A DNA stretch of 64,000 nt, from positions 2,058,630 through 2,122,629 of the forward strand of contig RPFO01000299.1 in NCBI GenBank assembly GCA_009746045.1. The letters are read 5' to 3'. Below, one piece after another: positions 1 through 12,951 of this stretch. The notes beneath the pieces are model-generated. The model was given only the letters and a program-made list of their open reading frames with translations, did no database searches and was not told where the DNA came from. The stretch's first letter is position 1. Every line of letters begins with the position of its first letter. The DNA is from Mesostigma viride. Its lineage: Eukaryota > Streptophyta > Mesostigmatophyceae > Mesostigmatales > Mesostigmataceae. The translations under genes were made by a program, and so were the position numbers.

Positions 1-3000
1 GAGAGAGATGAAAATGCGTGGACGATAGGAATTATAGCACCGGCGGGCTTCAAAGTGCCGGACGGCAGGCGGTACCACACATTCCGTGGCAGCTTGGCCC
101 AGTTTGCTACCGGCTGGCACACGTTTTCAGTGAATTTTGGGCTCCAGATTTAAATGCAACGTGCGGTTTGAGGCAGGGGAAAACATGCGTGGACGATAGG
201 AATTATAGCACCGGCGGGCTTCAAAGTGCCGGACGGCAGGCGGTACCACCATTCCGTGGCAGCTTGGCCCAGTTTGCTACCGGCTGGCACACGTTTTAGT
301 GAATTTTGGGCTCCAGATTTAAATGCAACGTGCGGTTTGAGGCAGGGGAAAACATGCGTGGACGATAGGAATTATAGCACCGGCGGGCTTCAAAGTGCCG
401 GACGGCAGGCGGTACCACCATTCCGTGGCAGCTTGGCCCAGTTTGCTACCGGCTGGCACACGTTTTCAGTGAATTTTGGGCTCCAGATTTAAATGCAACG
501 TGCGGTTTGAGGCAGGGGAAAACATGCGTGGACGATAGGAATTATAGCACCGGCGGGCTTCAAAGTGCCGGACGGCAGGCGGTACCACCATTCCGTGGCA
601 GCTTGGCCCAGTTTGCTACCGGCTGGCACACGTTTTCAGTGAATTTTGGGCTCCAGATTTAAATGCAACGTGCGGTTTGAGGCAGGGGAAACATGCGTGG
701 ACGATAGGAATTATAGCACCGGCGGGCTTCAAAGTGCCGGACGGCAGGCGGTACCACCATTCCGTGGCAGCTTGGCCCAGTTTGCTACCGGCTGGCACAC
801 GTTTTCAGTGAATTTTGGGCTCCAGATTTAAATGCAACGTGCGGTTTGAGGCAGGGGAAAACATGCGTGGACGATAGGAATTATAGCACCGGCGGGCTTC
901 AAAGTGCCGGACGGCAGGCGGTACCACCATTCCGTGGCAGCTTGGCCCAGTTTGCTACCGGCTGGCACACGTTTTCAGTGAATTTTGGGCTCCAGATTTA
1001 AATGCAACGTGCGGTTTGAGGCAGGGGAAAACATGCGTGGACGATAGGAATTATAGCACCGGCGGGCTTCAAAGTGCCGGACGGCAGGCGGTACCACCAT
1101 TCCGTGGCAGCTTGGCCCAGTTTGCTACCGGCTGGCACACGTTTTCAGTGAATTTTGGGCTCCAGATTTAAATGCAACGTGCGGTTTGAGGCAGGGGAAA
1201 ACATGCGTGGACGATAGGAATTATAGCACCGGCGGGCTTCAAAGTGCCGGACGGCAGCGGTACCACCATTCCGTGGCAGCTTGGCCCAGTTTGCTACCGG
1301 CTGGCACACGTTTTCAGTGAATTTTGGGCTCCAGATTTAAATGCAACGTGCGGTTTGAGGCAGGGGAAAACATGCGTGGACGATAGGAATTATAGCACCG
1401 GCGGGCTTCAAAGTGCCGGACGGCAGGCGGTACCACCATTCCGTGGCAGCTTGGCCCAGTTTGCTACCGGCTGGCACACGTTTTCAGTGAATTTTGGGCT
1501 CCAGATTTAAATGCAACGTGCGGTTTGAGCAGGGGAAAACATGCGTGGACGATAGGAATTATAGCACCGGCGGGCTTCAAAGTGCCGGACGGCAGGCGGT
1601 ACCACCATTCCGTGGCAGCTTGGCCCAGTTTGCTACCGGCTGGCACACGTTTTCAGTGAATTTTGGGCTCCAGATTTAAATGCAACGTGCGGTTTGAGGC
1701 AGGGGAAAACATGCGTGGACGATAGGAATTATAGCACCGGCGGGCTTCAAAGTGCCGGACGGCAGGCGGTACCACCATTCCGTGGCAGCTTGGCCCAGTT
1801 TGCTACCGGCTGGCACACGTTTTCAGTGAATTTTGGGCTCCAGATTTAAATGCAACGTGCGGTTTGAGGCAGGGGAAAACATGCGTGGACGATAGGAATT
1901 ATAGCACCGGCGGGCTTCAAAGTGCCGGACGGCAGGCGGTACCACCATTCCGTGGCAGCTTGGCCCAGTTTGCTACCGGCTGGCACACGTTTTCAGTGAA
2001 TTTTGGGCTCCAGATTTAAATGCAACGTGCGGTTTGAGGCAGGGGAAAACATGCGTGGACGATAGGAATTATAGCACCGGCGGGCTTCAAAGTGCCGGAC
2101 GGCAGGCGGTACCACCATTCCGTGGCAGCTTGGCCCAGTTTGCTACCGGCTGGCACACGTTTTCAGTGAATTTTGGGCTCCAGATTTAAATGCAACGTGC
2201 GGTTTGAGGCAGGGGAAAACATGCGTGGACGATAGGAATTATAGCACCGGCGGGCTTCAAAGTGCCGGACGGCAGGCGGTACCACCATTCCGTGGCAGCT
2301 TGGCCCAGTTTGCTACCGGCTGGCACACGTTTTCAGTGAATTTTGGGCTCCAGATTTAAATGCAACGTGCGGTTTGAGGCAGGGGAAAACATGCGTGGAC
2401 GATAGGAATTATAGCACCGGCGGGCTTCAAAGTGCCGGACGGCAGGCGGTACCACCATTCCGTGGCAGCTTGGCCCAGTTTGCTACCGGCTGGCACACGT
2501 TTTCAGTGAATTTTGGGCTCCAGATTTAAATGCAACGTGCGGTTTGAGGCAGGGGAAAACATGCGTGGACGATAGGAATTATAGCACCGGCGGGCTTCAA
2601 AGTGCCGGACGGCAGGCGGTACCACCATTCCGTGGCAGCTTGGCCCAGTTTGCTACCGGCTGGCACACGTTTTCAGTGAATTTTGGGCTCCAGATTTAAA
2701 TGCAACGTGCGGTTTGAGCAGGGGAAAACATGCGTGGACGATAGGAATTATAGCACCGGCGGGCTTCAAAGTGCCGGACGGCAGGCGGTACCACCATTCC
2801 GTGGCAGCTTGGCCCAGTTTGCTACCGGCTGGCACACGTTTTCAGTGAATTTTGGGCTCCAGATTTAAATGCAACGTGCGGTTTGAGGCAGGGAAAACAT
2901 GCGTGGACGATAGGAATTATAGCACCGGCGGGCTTCAAAGTGCCGGACGGCAGGCGGTACCACCATTCCGTGGCAGCTTGGCCCAGTTTGCTACCGGCTG

Positions 3001-6000
3001 GCACACGTTTTCAGTGAATTTGGGCTCCAGATTTAAATGCAACGTGCGGTTTGAGGCAGGGGAAAACATGCGTGGACGATAGGAATTATAGCACCGGCGG
3101 GCTTCAAAGTGCCGGACGGCAGGCGGTACCACCATTCCGTGGCAGCTTGGCCCAGTTTGCTACCGGCTGGCACACGTTTTCAGTGAATTTTGGGCTCCAG
3201 ATTTAAATGCAACGTGCGGTTTGAGGCAGGGGAAAACATGCGTGGACGATAGGAATTATAGCACCGGCGGGCTTCAAAGTGCCGGACGGCAGGCGGTACC
3301 GACCATTCCGTGGCAGCTTGGCCCAGTTTTGGGCTACGAGTTTGCTACGGCTGGCACACGTTTTCAGTGAATTTGGGCTCAGATTTTAAATGCAACGTGC
3401 GGTTGAGGCAGGGGAAAACATGCGTGGACGATAGGAATTATAGCACCGGCGGGCTTCAAATGCCGGACGGCAGGCGGTACCACCACCATCCGTTCCGTGG
3501 CAGCTTTGGCCCAGTTTGCTACCGGCTGGCACACGTTTTCAGTGAATTTTGGGCTCCAGATTTAAATGCAACGTGCGGTTTGAGGCAGGGGAAAACATGC
3601 GTGGACGATAGGAATTATAGCACCGGCGGGCTTCAAAGTGCCGGACGGCAGGCGGTACCACCATTCCGTGGCAGCTTGGCCCAGTTTGCTACCGGCTGGC
3701 ACACGTTTTCAGTGAATTTTGGGCTCCAGATTTAAATGCAACGTGCGGTTTGAGGCAGGGGAAAACATGCGTGGACGATAGGAATTATAGCACCGGCGGG
3801 CTTCAAAGTGCCGGACGGCAGGCGGTACCACCATTCCGTGGCAGCTTGGCCCAGTTTGCTACCGGCTGGCACACGTTTTCAGTGAATTTTGGGCTCCAGA
3901 TTTAAATGCAACGTGCGGTTTGAGGCAGGGGAAAACATGCGTGGACGATAGGAATTATAGCACCGGCGGGCTTCAAAGTGCCGGACGGCAGGCGGTACCA
4001 CCATTCCGTGGCAGCTTGGCCCAGTTTGCTACCGGCTGGCACACGTTTTCAGTGAATTTTGGGCTCCAGATTTAAATGCAACGTGCGGTTTGAGGCAGGG
4101 GAAAACATGCGTGGACGATAGGAATTATAGCACCGGCGGGCTTCAAAGTGCCGGACGGCAGGCGGTACCACCATTCCGTGGCAGCTTGGCCCAGTTTGCT
4201 ACCGGCTGGCACACGTTTTCAGTGAATTTTGGGCTCCAGATTTAAATGCAACGTGCGGTTTGAGGCAGGGGAAAACATGCGTGGACGATAGGAATTATAG
4301 CACCGGCGGGCTTCAAAGTGCCGGACGGCAGGCGGTACCACCATTCCGTGGCAGCTTGGCCCAGTTTGCTACCGGCTGGCACACGTTTTCAGTGAATTTT
4401 GGGCTCCAGATTTAAATGCAACGTGCGGTTTGAGGCAGGGGAAAACATGCGTGGACGATAGGAATTATAGCACCGGCGGGCTTCAAAGTGCCGGACGGCA
4501 GGCGGTACCACCATTCCGTGGCAGCTTGGCCCAGTTTGCTACCGGCTGGCACACGTTTTCAGTGAATTTTGGGCTCCAGATTTAAATGCAACGTGCGGTT
4601 TGAGGCAGGGGAAAACATGCGTGGACGATAGGAATTATAGCACCGGCGGGCTTCAAAGTGCCGGACGGCAGGCGGTACCACCATTCCGTGGCAGCTTGGC
4701 CCAGTTTGCTACCGGCTGGCACACGTTTTCAGTGAATTTTGGGCTCCAGATTTAAATGCAACGTGCGGTTTGAGGCAGGGGAAAACATGCGTGGACGATA
4801 GGAATTATAGCACCGGCGGGCTTCAAAGTGCCGGACGGCAGGCGGTACCACCATTCCGTGGCAGCTTGGCCCAGTTTGCTACCGGCTGGCACACGTTTTC
4901 AGTGAATTTTGGGCTCCAGATTTAAATGCAACGTGCGGTTTGAGGCAGGGGAAAACATGCGTGGACGATAGGAATTATAGCACCGGCGGGCTTCAAAGTG
5001 CCGGACGGCAGGCGGTACCACCATTCCGTGGCAGCTTGGCCCAGTTTGCTACCGGCTGGCACACGTTTTCAGTGAATTTTGGGCTCCAGATTTAAATGCA
5101 ACGTGCGGTTTGAGGCAGGGGAAAACATGCGTGGACGATAGGAATTATAGCACCGGCGGGCTTCAAAGTGCCGGACGGCAGGCGGTACCACCATTCCGTG
5201 GCAGCTTGGCCCAGTTTGCTACCGGCTGGCACACGTTTTCAGTGAATTTTGGGCTCCAGATTTAAATGCAACGTGCGGTTTGAGGCAGGGGAAAACATGC
5301 GTGGACGATAGGAATTATAGCACCGGCGGGCTTCAAAGTGCCGGACGGCAGGCGGTACCACCATTCCGTGGCAGCTTGGCCCAGTTTGCTACCGGCTGGC
5401 ACACGTTTTCAGTGAATTTTGGGCTCCAGATTTAAATGCAACGTGCGGTTTGAGGCAGGGGAAAACATGCGTGGACGATAGGAATTATAGCACCGGCGGG
5501 CTTCAAAGTGCCGGACGGCAGGCGGTACCACCATTCCGTGGCAGCTTGGCCCAGTTTGCTACCGGCTGGCACACGTTTTCAGTGAATTTTGGGCTCCAGA
5601 TTTAAATGCAACGTGCGGTTTGAGGCAGGGGAAAACATGCGTGGACGATAGGAATTATAGCACCGGCGGGCTTCAAAGTGCCGGACGGCAGGCGGTACCA
5701 CCATTCCGTGGCAGCTTGGCCCAGTTTGCTACCGGCTGGCACACGTTTTCAGTGAATTTTGGGCTCCAGATTTAAATGCAACGTGCGGTTTGAGGCAGGG
5801 GAAAACATGCGTGGACGATAGGAATTATAGCACCGGCGGGCTTCAAAGTGCCGGACGGCAGGCGGTACCACCATTCCGTGGCAGCTTGGCCCAGTTTGCT
5901 ACCGGCTGGCACACGTTTTCAGTGAATTTTGGGCTCCAGATTTAAATGCAACGTGCGGTTTGAGGCAGGGGAAAACATGCGTGGACGATAGGAATTATAG

Positions 6001-7399
6001 CACCGGCGGGCTTCAAAGTGCCGGACGGCAGGCGGTACCACCATTCCGTGGCAGCTTGGCCCAGTTTGCTACCGGCTGGCACACGTTTTCAGTGAATTTT
6101 GGGCTCCAGATTTAAATGCAACGTGCGGTTTGAGGCAGGGGAAAACATGCGTGGACGATAGGAATTATAGCACCGGCGGGCTTCAAAGTGCCGGACGGCA
6201 GGCGGTACCACCATTCCGTGGCAGCTTGGCCCAGTTTGCTACCGGCTGGCACACGTTTTCAGTGAATTTTGGGCTCCAGATTTAAATGCAACGTGCGGTT
6301 TGAGGCAGGGGAAAACATGCGTGGACGATAGGAATTATAGCACCGGCGGGCTTCAAAGTGCCGGACGGCAGGCGGTACCACCATTCCGTGGCAGCTTGGC
6401 CCAGTTTGCTACCGGCTGGCACACGTTTTCAGTGAATTTTGGGCTCCAGATTTAAATGCAACGTGCGGTTTGAGGCAGGGGAAAACATGCGTGGACGATA
6501 GGAATTATAGCACCGGCGGGCTTCAAAGTGCCGGACGGCAGGCGGTACCACCATTCCGTGGCAGCTTGGCCCAGTTTGCTACCGGCTGGCACACGTTTTC
6601 AGTGAATTTTGGGCTCCAGATTTAAATGCAACGTGCGGTTTGAGGCAGGGGAAAACATGCGTGGACGATAGGAATTATAGCACCGGCGGGCTTCAAAGTG
6701 CCGGACGGCAGGCGGTACCACCATTCCGTGGCAGCTTGGCCCAGTTTGCTACCGGCTGGCACACGTTTTCAGTGAATTTTGGGCTCCAGATTTAAATGCA
6801 ACGTGCGGTTTGAGGCAGGGGAAAACATGCGTGGACGATAGGAATTATAGCACCGGCGGGCTTCAAAGTGCCGGACGGCAGGCGGTACCACCATTCCGTG
6901 GCAGCTTGGCCCAGTTTGCTACCGGCTGGCACACGTTTTCAGTGAATTTTGGGCTCCAGATTTAAATGCAACGTGCGGTTTGAGGCAGGGGAAAACATGC
7001 GTGGACGATAGGAATTATAGCACCGGCGGGCTTCAAAGTGCCGGACGGCAGGCGGTACCACCATTCCGTGGCAGCTTGGCCCAGTTTGCTACCGGCTGGC
7101 ACACGTTTTCAGTGAATTTTGGGCTCCAGATTTAAATGCAACGTGCGGTTTGAGGCAGGGGAAAACATGCGTGGACGATAGGAATTATAGCACCGGCGGG
7201 CTTCAAAGTGCCGGACGGCAGGCGGTACCACCATTCCGTGGCAGCTTGGCCCAGTTTGCTACCGGCTGGCACACGTTTTCAGTGAATTTTGGGCTCCAGA
7301 TTTAAATGCAACGTGCGGTTTGAGGCAGGGGAAAACATGCGTGGACGATAGGAATTATAGCACCGGCGGGCTTCAAAGTGCCGGACGGCAGGCGGTACC
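1..7399. repeat. 170-bp tandem satellite array, about 43 copies
   Basis: A head-to-tail repeat with a 170-bp period fills the first 7.4 kb; some monomers are 169 bp through single-base deletions. From about 3540 to 7399 the monomers look identical by eye. The stretch 3290-3540 holds degenerate monomers with small insertions. Short open frames inside it are simply the repeat read in phase and are not genes. The array enters from the left edge of the window and stops abruptly at the 5' end of the LINE. A monomer near nucleosome length is common for centromeric or subtelomeric satellites, but nothing here shows its chromosomal place. Confidence 0.97.
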
Positions 7400-10300
7400 G
7401 CGACCGCAGCGCGTTGGGGGGCTGCCGCCCCCCAAACCCCCCGCGTGGGGGGCTCCGCCCCCCACACCCCCCGCCCCCCCCCTCGGTGGCTGCCACGCCT
7501 GCCCTGATTGTTCATGGACGACCCACGACCCCCTTCGCCCAACGGCTCCCCCGCTCCCCGGTTGGCGCCTCGGCGGTCCTCTCGGCTTGCGGCCCTTCTT
7601 GCGGAGGTGGGCGACCCGGCTGCGGGGGGCTCGGGCGCCCCGGTCTCCCCCTCCTTGGTCTGCGAGGTCTGCCGGAGCGGGCACCGCGGGCACCACATGT
7701 TAGTTTGTGATGCTTGCAATTCCGGGTGGCACTTGCAGTGTCTTACTCCCCGGCTCTACCGGGTCCCGCCGGGCTCCTGGACGTGCCCGCGCTGTCCCCC
7801 CCGGCGGGCCCCCGGGCTGCCCTCCCCGCTGGGTGCTCCGGCCCCCTGCCCCGTGTGCCCCCCTGCCGAGGCCCTCGGGGCGGGCCGTGGCCTGCCCGAT
7901 GGGGCCGCCGTTGCTCGGGCCCTGGCGCCCTCGGCCCCGGGGCCCCACCCGTCGCCTGGCCCCGCCGACGGGGGCGCGGCGCTGTCGCCTGGGCTGGCCC
8001 GGCCGACCCCCGGCGGGCCTGGCGACCCCGGCGCCCGCCCCCGGCCCCTCGCTCCCCGACGCTCTGGCCTCCCTTCCCCCGGCCGCGGTTGGCCACCCAG
8101 CCGCCACCCCCGTCCTTGCCGCGTGGGACGGCGGCCCCCGGGCCCACGCGTTCACCTCGTGGCCGCCCTCGCACATTGTCGGCGTGGTGGGCCGCGCCAC
8201 CTTTTCTTGGGCGTACTGCCCTTTGTTGCTGGACGCGGTCGGGCTCCAGGCCGCCTTCCCCTCGCTCCCTAGGCCCCCGGCCTTCCTGGCCCTAGTTGCG
8301 CAGGTGCGGGCGACATTTCTTTCCGCCGCCCCCCGGTGACGGCCTCGACTCTTTGGGGGTATGTCTTGGAAGGATATCACGCCGGCTGCCGGCTGCCGTG
8401 GCATCTCCCGGCCGCCCGGCAGGAAGAGCTGCTTTCCCTGGACGAGCGGGTGGGTCAGGAGGTGGTCGAGTTCGTCACGGCGGTGGCTCGAGACGCACAG
8501 GTCTCGGTGCGGGCGGCCTACCTCGCGGGCGGCGCCGACCTGGGCCTCATGTCCCCGCGGCAGCTTCGCCTCTTCTTGGACGCCCAGGCCCCGCCTCCCG
8601 GCCCGGTTGCCAGTGGGGGCTTTCTCATCACCTCCCTCAGCCTGGCGCAGGCCGCCATGCTGCGTGTGGAGTTCGGGGCCCCCATCGCGGTTCAGGGCGG
8701 CCAGGCCATCTTGGTGGACTCGGCCGGGCGCGCCCAGCCCCTAACCGCGGGGACGCCTGTTTCTGCCTTCCTCCACGACATCCTGGAGTTGGCAGGCATC
8801 CCGCACGAATGGCACCCCGCGGCTGACCAACCGGTCGGCATCCTCTCGCGCGCCCAGATTGCCGCTCTCCCGGGTTGCTGGGAGGCCGGCTGGGACCCGC
8901 CCCCCCTCATGTCCGGTCCCTTCTGGAGGGGGACGACCCCGAGTCGGGCTCCTGTGCCATCTGCCTTGAGCCCTTCCGGCCGGGGGATGGCTTGTGTCGC
9001 CTGCCCGCGTGCGGCCACACATTCCATCAAGCGTGCATCGCGCGCAGCTTGCTCCACTCCGTGCCGCGCTGCCCGTTGTGCCGGGCTGTTGTGCCGCCCC
9101 CTGGGACTGCGCTTCCTCTCGGCCCGCCCCCGGTCTCGCTGGGTCCCCTGCCGGGTCCCCACCGGGCCCCGGGGCCAGCTGCCTCCCCGACCCCTCGGCC
9201 TCCGCCCCCGGCCTCGTTGCCGGGGCCTGGGGTGGTCGCGGGCGCGCTGGCGAGTCCCCCTGGGAGGGGCGCCGGCGTTCTCGATCCCCCTCCGCTGGGG
9301 GTCTCCCCGGTGGGCACTGCCTCCTCCGTGGCCCCGGCGGGCCTGCCGGGCGCTGGTCGGGTCGTGGTGCGCGCGCCTGCCGGCCCGGCTGGGGAGACGC
9401 CGCAGGCCCCACGTCCTGCCTTTGCTGGCGCCGCTCCCCGCCACTCAGCGCCCGCCGACGGCCTTCACCGGTGTGCCGTGCTGCTTCCCACGGGGTCCCC
9501 GTGTGCGGGTGTGTTCCACAACCGTAACCTCCTCTGCCAGCACCTTCGCGCTGTGCACCCCGATCTCGGCGCGGCGGATCTGCAGGCCATGAGCTGTTAC
9601 CGGTGCCCGGAAGCTCACTGCCAGCGGGTGTACTCCATTCACGGGCGCGCTCAGCACGCGCGCGCCTGTGTTGCTCAACGGCCCCTCAACCGGCCAGCAG
9701 TCCCGGCCCCCTCCCCCCTCCCGCCTCGGCTCCCACCGGCTCCCAGCCCCCGCCGCCCGACTACTCGGCCAGTTGGCGTTGGCTTGACACGGTTCCCTGG
9801 GATGCATGCGCCATCAACCCGACGTCTACCCTGACCGACCTCCCCCACCGCGCGCGTAGCCTTTTCGCGCAATGTGCAATCGTTTCTCTCCGGCGCATGC
9901 ACGCCGCTCCGGACGACCCGCTGGGCTTTAAACTGCACATGGTGACCCCCCGCCTGCTCCTCACCCCTCTCGGGCGTGGTGTGCGCGGCCTCCAGGGTGC
10001 GGTTATTGCCCGTTGCCGACGCTTTCTGCAGGGGGACTGGGAGGGGCTGTTTGGCGTGCCGCCCCCGCGCACGGCCCGGCTGTCGGGGGAGGTCAACTTC
10101 GAGCGGGTGGCCGCCGACGTCATCCGCCTCGTCCGCGAGGGGCAGCTCAGCCGGGCCATGACCCGCTTGGAAATGGCCAAGCTCGCCCCCGCCAATGCGG
10201 CTACCCTGGCGGCCTTGGAGGCTCTTCACCCTGCGGAGCCCGGATTCCAGCTGCCCGTGCCGGACCCCCTGCCGGCCCCCCTCCGGCTGGACCGCGACTG

Positions 10301-12808
10301 CTTCCTGGAGGTGATGCGTGCGGTCCCGCGGGCTTCCTCTACCGGGCCGTCGGGCTGGCGCTACGAGCACTTGGAGGTCCTGGTGGGGCATGGGGGCGAG
10401 GACATTCTCTTTGACACCCTCATTGACCTGGCGGCTGGTCGCGTTCCTCCCGCTGCGCGCGAGTGGTTAGCGGGCGCTCGCCTCCTCGCTCTGCTCAAGG
10501 GTGTCTTGCCCCCCCCGAGGGCAAGGTGCGCCCGATCGCCTGCGGTGAGGTGCTCCGCAAGCTCGTGGGCAAAGTGATCTGCCGCCAAAAGGCGCCCGAG
10601 CTCCGTGCCTTTTTCTGCCCGCCCCTCGCAGCGGGTGAGACCTCGGTGGCGGCCCAGCTGGGGGTGACGACTCCAGGCGGGGCGGATATCCTCATCCATT
10701 CGGTGCAGGCCTACCTCGAGGCCCACCCCACCCACGCTGTCGTCAAGGTCGACTGCCACAACGCGTTCAACAGTCTGTCCCGCGCCAGCATGTTTGCGGC
10801 CGTCATGGAGTCCTTCGAGGACTTGTACGCTTGGACAGCCGTGTGCTACGGCCAGCCCGGCCAACTGGTTCACATCATGGAGGACGGCACTCGCGGCGGC
10901 CTGCTGTCGCGGTCGGGCACCCAGCAAGGGGACCCCCTGGGACCCCTGTACTTTGCCGCCCCCCTCCAGGGTTGCCTCCAAGCGGTCCATGCTGCCCACC
11001 CGGCGGTCGCTATTCAGGCCTACTTGGATGATATCTACCTTCTGGGCCCTGTGCCGGACACCACCGCGGCTCTGCTGGCACTGCAGACCGCGGTGGCCGA
11101 CATCAACCTCCAGTTGACCCTTGCCAAGTGCGCGGTGTACTCGCCCCAAGGTGATTGCTCCGGCTTTCCGCCCCAGCTCTTGGGCCGGGACGAGCGCCTC
11201 CATGGGTTGGATGTCCTCGGCGTTCCGGTTGGCGACCCCGCGTTTGTCATCGATGCTCTGCGGGCCGCCCTCGAGGCACGCACTGAGGTACTGCCCTTGA
11301 TTGCGCGCCTTCATGATTCGCAGACCAAGGGTCTGCTTCTGTGGTTTTGCGCTCACCCTCGCGTCGTTCACTGGCTCCGGGGCGCTCTTCCGTCTCAGGT
11401 CCGGCTGGCCGCCGAGGGCCACGACGAACGCATCCAGTCGGCCTTGGCGCAGCTGGTCCCGGGCCCCGACCTCCCGCCACATGCTATTCGCATTGCCTCC
11501 CTGCCTGCACGGATGGGTGGCTGCGGTCTGACTCGTGCCGCCCGGCTGGCCCCAGCAGCCTTTTTGGGCTCCGTCGCTCAGTCGTGGGCGGAAAGCTGCC
11601 GGCTCCTGCCCCTTTTGGCAACGGCAGCGCCTGACCTCCTGGACCCCAGCAGCCCTTTGCCCTTCGTCACCGCCATCCAGGAGGCCTATGCTGAGATCCA
11701 GCAGGCCTGTTCTCCCGTCCGTGCCGCTCAGGCGGTACAGCGCCACCTCCCTCGCGGCACTCCCTCGGTCGCCTCCGTTCAATCTCCCGCCGCATTCCCT
11801 GCTCGCGTCATCGATAAACACCAGAAAACCTACGCGGGTATTCTGCACACGGCTGATTGGATTGCTCTTTTCGCGGACCTCAACGCCCAGGGACGTGCGT
11901 GGCTGTTCTCGCTTTCCTTGCGGAGTGTGGGCTCGGCGTACCTTCGTGCTCTTCCCATGGCCCCCCCATTCGCCTTGGCTCCCAGCCACTACTCGGTGGC
12001 GCTCCGGCACCAGCTATTTGCCCCGCAGCCTCTTGTTCCGGCCGGGCGGCCTTGTGGTAGCTGTGGGCAGCCGCTGGATCCCACGGGGACTCACTACCTT
12101 GCCTGCATGGGGGGCCAACAGAATCAGAATTGGTATTTGTATTTGCACACTGTCCTCCTGACGGTGGTGCTCGCCATGATTCGGTCGGTTTTCCCCCACG
12201 CGAACATCCGGTCCGAGGATGCGGATGGCGCTGCCTTCTATTCCCCCAACCACCGGCCTGACATCGTGGTGCTGGACTTTGAGGGGGGTGGCCGGCATCT
12301 GCTTATTGACGTTTCGGTGGCGCGGCCCTTGGCTCTTAGCCACGTGGCTGGGGCCTCCCTCACGGCAGGTTACACGGCGGACCGGGCGGAGCGGGCCAAG
12401 CTCCTGGCCTACGGCGACGTCGGGCACCATCGTGTGGTGCCCTTTGTCCTGGAGGAGTTTGGGGCCATGGGGCCCCTGACCTCCGCCTTCTTCAAGGAGT
12501 GTTGCCGGCTCCGGGAGGACCGGCTGGACCTGGAGGGCCAGCGGGCCCCATGGTCGGCGCGGACCTGGACGTCATATTGGCGTCAGCGCTTGTCGGTGGC
12601 GCTGACTCGGGCCATGGCTGACATCATGCTCCGCCGTACGCGGGCTGATTTTGCGGTGCAGCAGGGCTATTAGGTTCCTCCCGTTAGGCGTTTCCATTGG
12701 TCTTATCGTAGTATAGAGCTTTGACATGGCTCTGTATATAGGTTTATAGCTGGGCGTTTGCTTTGGTTTGAGTGATTTCACTCTGCTGTAAGTAATTATA
12801 TTTTTAAA
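7400..12808 (+). mobile_element. REL-type (R2/NeSL-like) LINE, near full length, copy 1
   Basis: The element starts where the satellite ends, with a GC-rich, hairpin-prone leader (runs of G and C at 7413-7490). It carries one long coding region and ends in a roughly 135-bp 3' UTR that becomes A/T rich (12780-12808). The enzyme order, RT then CCHC knuckle then a PD-D endonuclease near the C terminus, is that of the REL group of LINEs (R2, NeSL, CRE and relatives). The 3' end abuts the 3' end of a second copy in reverse orientation. No target-site duplication could be assigned, because the 5' flank is satellite and the 3' flank is the other copy. Confidence 0.85.
7514..12673 (+). pseudogene. 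LINE polyprotein: PHD + RING + C2H2 fingers, RT, CCHC, REL endonuclease (frameshifted)
   Basis: I start at the ATG at 7514. A C4HC3 PHD finger lies at 7661-7795 (Cys pairs, His-x2-Cys, Cys-x2-Cys). A Pro/Ala-rich linker follows, then a RING-H2 finger at 8953-9081, a C2H2-like finger at 9472-9558 and a C2HC-like one near 9594-9670. The RT follows: motif A with VKVDCHNAF near 10740, motif B GTQQGDPLGP near 10915, and the catalytic YLDD at 11021-11032. A Cys-x2-Cys-x9-His-x3-Cys knuckle sits at 12053-12106, followed by the REL nuclease (PDIVVLDF at 12257, LIDVSV near 12301). The product would be about 1,700 residues. The frame changes at about 8030, 8330, 8895, 9700 and 10508; at least three of these lie in C-runs. 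It is a decayed gene or a consensus error. In R2-type elements such a protein nicks the target and primes reverse transcription there. Confidence 0.82.
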
Positions 12809-12951
12809 ATATATATATTAAAAATATAATTACTTACAGCAGAGTGAAATCACTCAAACCAAAGCAAACGCCCAGCTATAAACCTATATACAGAGCCATG
12901 TCAAATCTCTATACTACGATAAGACCAATGGAAACGCCTAACGGGAGGAAC
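12674..12951. repeat. Near-perfect palindrome: two LINE 3' ends tail to tail
   Basis: The 3' UTR of copy 1 (12674-12798) is followed by an A/T-rich centre and then by its reverse complement up to 12951, where the stop codon of the inverted copy lies. The arms are near identical over more than 120 bp. Both carry the same terminal GTAAGTAATTATATTTTTAA motif, so the junction is exactly at the element tails. Confidence 0.93.

Noticed and set aside
18-3735. Series of 60-140 codon frames on both strands
   Set aside because: They follow the 170-bp satellite phase and vanish where the repeat is regular; no gene.
10361-12010. 549-codon minus-strand frame
   Set aside because: It is the antisense shadow of the GC-rich RT/REL gene on the plus strand, with no domain of its own.
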